Below are positions 5,175 to 7,749 of a stretch of 7,749 nt of DNA, piece by piece. Positions within the stretch are counted from its first letter, which is position 1. Every line of letters starts with the position of its first letter. The notes beneath the pieces are model-generated. The model did no database searches and was not told the DNA's origin. It was given only the letters and a program-made list of their open reading frames with translations. The position numbers and the translations under genes are program-made. Location: NCBI GenBank assembly GCA_022710245.1, contig JAKLHH010000330.1, positions 1-7,749 of the forward strand, written 5' to 3'. Origin of the DNA: Myxococcota bacterium. Lineage in GTDB: Bacteria > Myxococcota > Polyangia > GCA-2747355 > JAKLHH01.

Positions 5175-7169
5175 CTAGCGACCGGTCTTGAACCCACCCA
5201 TCGTGATGCGCTGGCGGCCCGAGCTGCGGGGGTCCACCGTGAAGAAGGTCTCGTTCGCCTGGCCGTCCTTGCGGACCGACCAGAGCTCGCGGCCGTCGCG
5301 CAGCTTGATCACCGCGCGGCCGTTGTGGTTGAAGCCCTGCGGGAGCTTGCGGCTGCCGCGGAAGATGTTCTGCTTGCCGCTGGCGGGCTGCTCCTTGGCC
5401 GCGTCGAGCTTGACCCAGCTGCCGGAGAGCTCCTGCGAGCCGCCGCCCGCGAAGTAGACGCCCGCGATCTCCGCCGGGTTGATCGACTTCGGCACGCGGA
5501 CCTCGAACTGCACCTTTTGCATCAGCTTCTCGGGCTGCGCGCTGCCGCGCAGGTTGTCGAGGCCGTAGCCGGCATAGGCGAGACGGTTGCTCTGGGCGCG
5601 GATCTGCTTGGCGATCTTGCCGCTCCGGATCACGTACATCGACTCGTCGGACTGGAAGCTCCAGTCCCCCATGTTGAGCGAGCCGCCGCGCGCCCACTTG
5701 CCGTCCGCCTCGCCCTCCTTGTGGTGCACCGGCGAGCTCCCGTTCGAGGAGAAGACGAGGTGCACGTTGCCGCCGCCGTTGCGGATGACGTGGAGGTTCG
5801 AGCTGTCCTCGTTGCGCGCCTTCCAGCCGTTGTGGAAGCTGTGCACCTTGACGCCGCGCCGCGCCGTCGCCGCCACCTTGTCGCCGAGCGGCCGGTCGTA
5901 GACGACGAAGTCGAGGAGCGTGAGGCTCTTCTTCGGCTTGTCGAGGAAGAGGTTGAGCGCGTCGCGGGCGGTGAAGAGCTGGCCGGTGGTCCGGTCGACG
6001 TAGGGGAAGAGCGGGTGGTTGGCGATGAACTTCGCCTTCTTCGGCTCCAGCGTCAGGCGCAGCGGCGCGTTGCCCTTCATCGCCTCGAACATGTGGTTAT
6101 AGACGGTGGCGACGTACTTGTTGTTGGCGAAGGTGGTCATCGCCTCCTGGTTGCCGGGGTAGTTGCGGAACTCGGTGTTGAAGGAGCAGTCGAAGACGGT
6201 GCCGTTCACGATCTTGTTCTGCGCGTCGCGCTCGCCGAGGATCCAGACCTTGGTGTGGTTGGTGCGGATGTCGCCGCCGCTGGCGCCGTTGCGGACCAGG
6301 TTCGTCACCGGGATGCCCGCGTTGCGGACGATCTCGTGCGCGGGCTTGCCGGCGAGGCGCGGCGTCACCTGCGAGTGGTCGGCGAGCCCCTCCACCTCGA
6401 CGCCGACGCGCTTGGCCTCGGCGAGGAGGTTCGCGAGCCGCTCGGAGTCCTGGTTGTAGAGGGTCCACTTGATGAAGAGCCGGCGGCCGGGGCTCTGCCG
6501 CTTCGCCTTGATCACGCGCTCGAGGGCCTTGGCGATGTCGTTCTCGCCGTGGAGCGGGTGCGGGTAGAAGCCGGGGAGGGTCTTGTAGGTCCCCGCGGGC
6601 GGGTGCTTGGCGAGGTGGTCGACCGCCGCCTGCACCTCGCGCGGGTCCTGCGCGTCGAGCTTGCGGCCCGGGTTCGCGGCGATGCGCGCCGGGGCGCCGT
6701 CGCTGTTCCACTCGTTGCGCCCGGCGAAGGCGTACATGCCGCTCGACGGACGGGCGACGCGCTGCTGGTCGGCCTTGATCTCGTGGACCACGTAGGTGAA
6801 CTCCACGCGGTCGACCTGGCCGCGGTCCTTCCACTGGTCGAGCGCGGCGAAGATCTTGTCGCTCTCCCACATGCGGTAGCCCGGCGTGCTCGGGAAGGCG
6901 CCGCGGTCGTCGCCCCCCGTCAGCTGGAAGAGCTGGGTGTCGACGCGCCCGTTCTTGGCGTAGGTCTTCACCTCGACGGCGATGGAGTGGACGTTGCCCT
7001 CCTTCACCTTGAACTGGAGCAGGTTCGCGCCCATCTGCCCCTTGTTCATCTTGCGGAACGTCGGCGCCGCGAGGTCCTCGCCGGCCTGCGCGTGGGCCTG
7101 GGAGGCGCCGGCGACGAGCGCGACGAGGAGCGCGACGGTGCGCAGGGTGCGAACGGAGAAGCGGCTCAT
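5175..7169 (-). CDS. Exported phospholipase D superfamily protein with one canonical and one degenerate HKD motif
   Basis: This 664-residue protein opens with a Sec-type signal peptide: basic SRFSVRTLR, hydrophobic TVALLVALVAG and a likely cut after the AHA at residues 25-27. Residues ~28-170 form an N-terminal domain I do not recognise (FKVKEGNVHSIAVEVKTY, VEFTYVVHEI). The PLD core runs from ~200 to 540. Its second active-site motif is a perfect HxKx4Dx6GSxN: His482, Lys484, Asp489 and GSLN at 496-499. The first is HTKVWILG at 305-312, with Gly where Asp is expected and DCSFN (327-331) in place of GSxN. His305 and Lys307 are kept. The C-terminal ~110 residues look like a separate beta-rich domain (VQFEVRVPKSINPAEIAGVYFAGG, SGSWVKLDA, GRAVIKLRDGRELWSVRKDG). 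The family cleaves or transfers phosphodiester bonds in phospholipids or DNA, and the substrate cannot be told here. The start overlaps the upstream stop (TAATG), and AAGGGG 7 nt upstream lies inside the preceding gene, so the two are translationally coupled. Confidence 0.87.
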   Translation of the reverse strand: MSRFSVRTLRTVALLVALVAGASQAHAQAGEDLAAPTFRKMNKGQMGANLLQFKVKEGNVHSIAVEVKTYAKNGRVDTQLFQLTGGDDRGAFPSTPGYRMWESDKIFAALDQWKDRGQVDRVEFTYVVHEIKADQQRVARPSSGMYAFAGRNEWNSDGAPARIAANPGRKLDAQDPREVQAAVDHLAKHPPAGTYKTLPGFYPHPLHGENDIAKALERVIKAKRQSPGRRLFIKWTLYNQDSERLANLLAEAKRVGVEVEGLADHSQVTPRLAGKPAHEIVRNAGIPVTNLVRNGASGGDIRTNHTKVWILGERDAQNKIVNGTVFDCSFNTEFRNYPGNQEAMTTFANNKYVATVYNHMFEAMKGNAPLRLTLEPKKAKFIANHPLFPYVDRTTGQLFTARDALNLFLDKPKKSLTLLDFVVYDRPLGDKVAATARRGVKVHSFHNGWKARNEDSSNLHVIRNGGGNVHLVFSSNGSSPVHHKEGEADGKWARGGSLNMGDWSFQSDESMYVIRSGKIAKQIRAQSNRLAYAGYGLDNLRGSAQPEKLMQKVQFEVRVPKSINPAEIAGVYFAGGGSQELSGSWVKLDAAKEQPASGKQNIFRGSRKLPQGFNHNGRAVIKLRDGRELWSVRKDGQANETFFTVDPRSSGRQRITMGGFKTGR

Positions 7170-7749
7170 TACCTCACCCCTTCCTTCTGCCAGCGACGGG
7201 TGTTGATGTCGGAGTAGTCACGCAGGTTCATCGAGTAGGTGACCGGCGTGACCGACGAGCCGTCAGGTCCGAGCACCTTGAAGCTGAGCGAGGTGGCGCC
7301 CGCCGGGAGCTTCACCTTGAAGATCGGCTCCACCGTCGACCACCAGGGGTAGCGCGGGTTCCAGGTGTGGATCTTCTCGGGCGCCAGGCGCTGCCCGTTG
7401 ACCTCGAGACGGAGCTGGCTGGGGTCGAAGCGCTCGCCGACCATCACCGCGCGGTTGCGGTCCTTCTCGGCCTTCAGCTCGGGGTCCATCGCCTTGGCGA
7501 AGGTGACCGGCATCATCACCAGCGCGGTGCGCTCGGCGCCCTTCGCCACCACCGTGGCGACCGCGCCCACGTCGGTGTGGTTGGAGACGATCTTGCCGCC
7601 GTCGAGGAGCGGGAGCAGCGTGCGAGCGAAGCGCTCGGCCTTGAGCGCGCCCTTGGCGATGAAGTGGCTCATGTCCTCCACCGAGCCGCCCCACTTGGTC
7701 GCCGCCAGCTTGAACTCGCCCGAGGCCATGTCGACGTCGAAGGGGAGCT
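7169..7749 (-). CDS. Unrecognised protein, C-terminal part only (5' end beyond window)
   Basis: The frame is open to the right edge (reading LPFDVDMASGEFKL) and ends with TAA at 7171-7169. About 193 residues are visible. An ATG at 7729 is probably internal, because codons continue upstream without a stop and no Shine-Dalgarno stands out. The first half is a mixed alpha/beta segment (KAERFARTLLPLLDGGKIVSN, HTDVGAVATVVAKG, TALVMMPVTFAKAMD). The second half is beta-rich (PIFKVKLPAGATSLSFKVLG, PVTYSMNLRDYSD) and may be a C-terminal sandwich domain. I cannot name a family, and export cannot be judged without the N-terminus. Its stop overlaps the start of the PLD-like gene by one base (TAATG), which strongly suggests shared expression and a linked role. 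The frame is certain; the function is unknown. Confidence 0.8.
   Translation of the reverse strand, partial: LPFDVDMASGEFKLAATKWGGSVEDMSHFIAKGALKAERFARTLLPLLDGGKIVSNHTDVGAVATVVAKGAERTALVMMPVTFAKAMDPELKAEKDRNRAVMVGERFDPSQLRLEVNGQRLAPEKIHTWNPRYPWWSTVEPIFKVKLPAGATSLSFKVLGPDGSSVTPVTYSMNLRDYSDINTRRWQKEGVR
7177..7182 (-). promoter_or_regulatory. Shine-Dalgarno of the PLD-like gene, inside the upstream gene
   Basis: AAGGGG on the - strand, 7 nt before the ATG at 7169, sits within the final codons (Lys-Glu-Gly) of the preceding frame. With the TAATG overlap this is a standard arrangement for translational coupling. Confidence 0.55.

Noticed and set aside
4014..7217. A 1067-codon open frame on the + strand, antisense to the EEP and PLD-like genes
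   Set aside because: It is composed of A, V, L, R, D and E runs, as expected from the complement of GC-rich codons, with no recognisable domain. It covers two genes with intact catalytic motifs and proper ribosome-binding sites.
7169..7729. A complete 186-residue gene starting at the ATG at 7729
   Set aside because: The frame stays open to the window edge and no convincing Shine-Dalgarno precedes that ATG, so it is treated as the C-terminal part of a longer gene.

Overview
This is a GC-rich window (roughly 70% G+C by eye) with tightly packed genes. Third codon positions are almost always G or C, so long antisense reading frames lie over every real gene. The secreted lipoprotein with an Asp/Pro-rich linker, the exported phospholipase D-like protein and the overall style suggest a myxobacterium-like member of Myxococcota/Deltaproteobacteria. 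That placement is inference; no rRNA or other marker is present to settle it.

Layout: two genes read rightward and four leftward, converging near 1877-1931. On the + strand are the C-terminal (RlmK) half of an RlmK/RlmL-type 23S rRNA methyltransferase (1-933, cut by the left edge) and a small class I SAM-dependent methyltransferase of unknown substrate (1094-1876). On the - strand, in transcription order from the right edge, are: the C-terminal part of an unrecognised protein (7749-7169); a signal-peptide-bearing phospholipase D superfamily protein (7169-5175) whose start overlaps the preceding stop as TAATG; a lipoprotein of the endonuclease/exonuclease/phosphatase (EEP) superfamily (5078-4041); and AMP-forming acetyl-CoA synthetase acs (3866-1932).

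The housekeeping functions are rRNA modification and acetate activation. The more individual part is the leftward exported set: an unknown protein coupled to a PLD-like enzyme, followed 96 bp later by an EEP-fold lipoprotein. Both recognised enzymes belong to superfamilies that cleave phosphodiesters (nucleic acids or phospholipids) and both appear to leave the cytoplasm.

The window also holds three local tandem duplications within 1.5 kb. The first is an in-frame 15-bp x 8 minisatellite inside the catalytic domain of the rRNA methyltransferase. The second is a triplicated 50-62-bp intercistronic unit carrying three perfect copies of one ribosome-binding site and start, which creates two mini-ORFs ahead of the second methyltransferase. 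The third is a 32-bp duplication of the 3' end of acs. The triplicated leader is the most unusual structure here. No tRNA, rRNA, CRISPR array, insertion sequence or recognisable integration site was seen.
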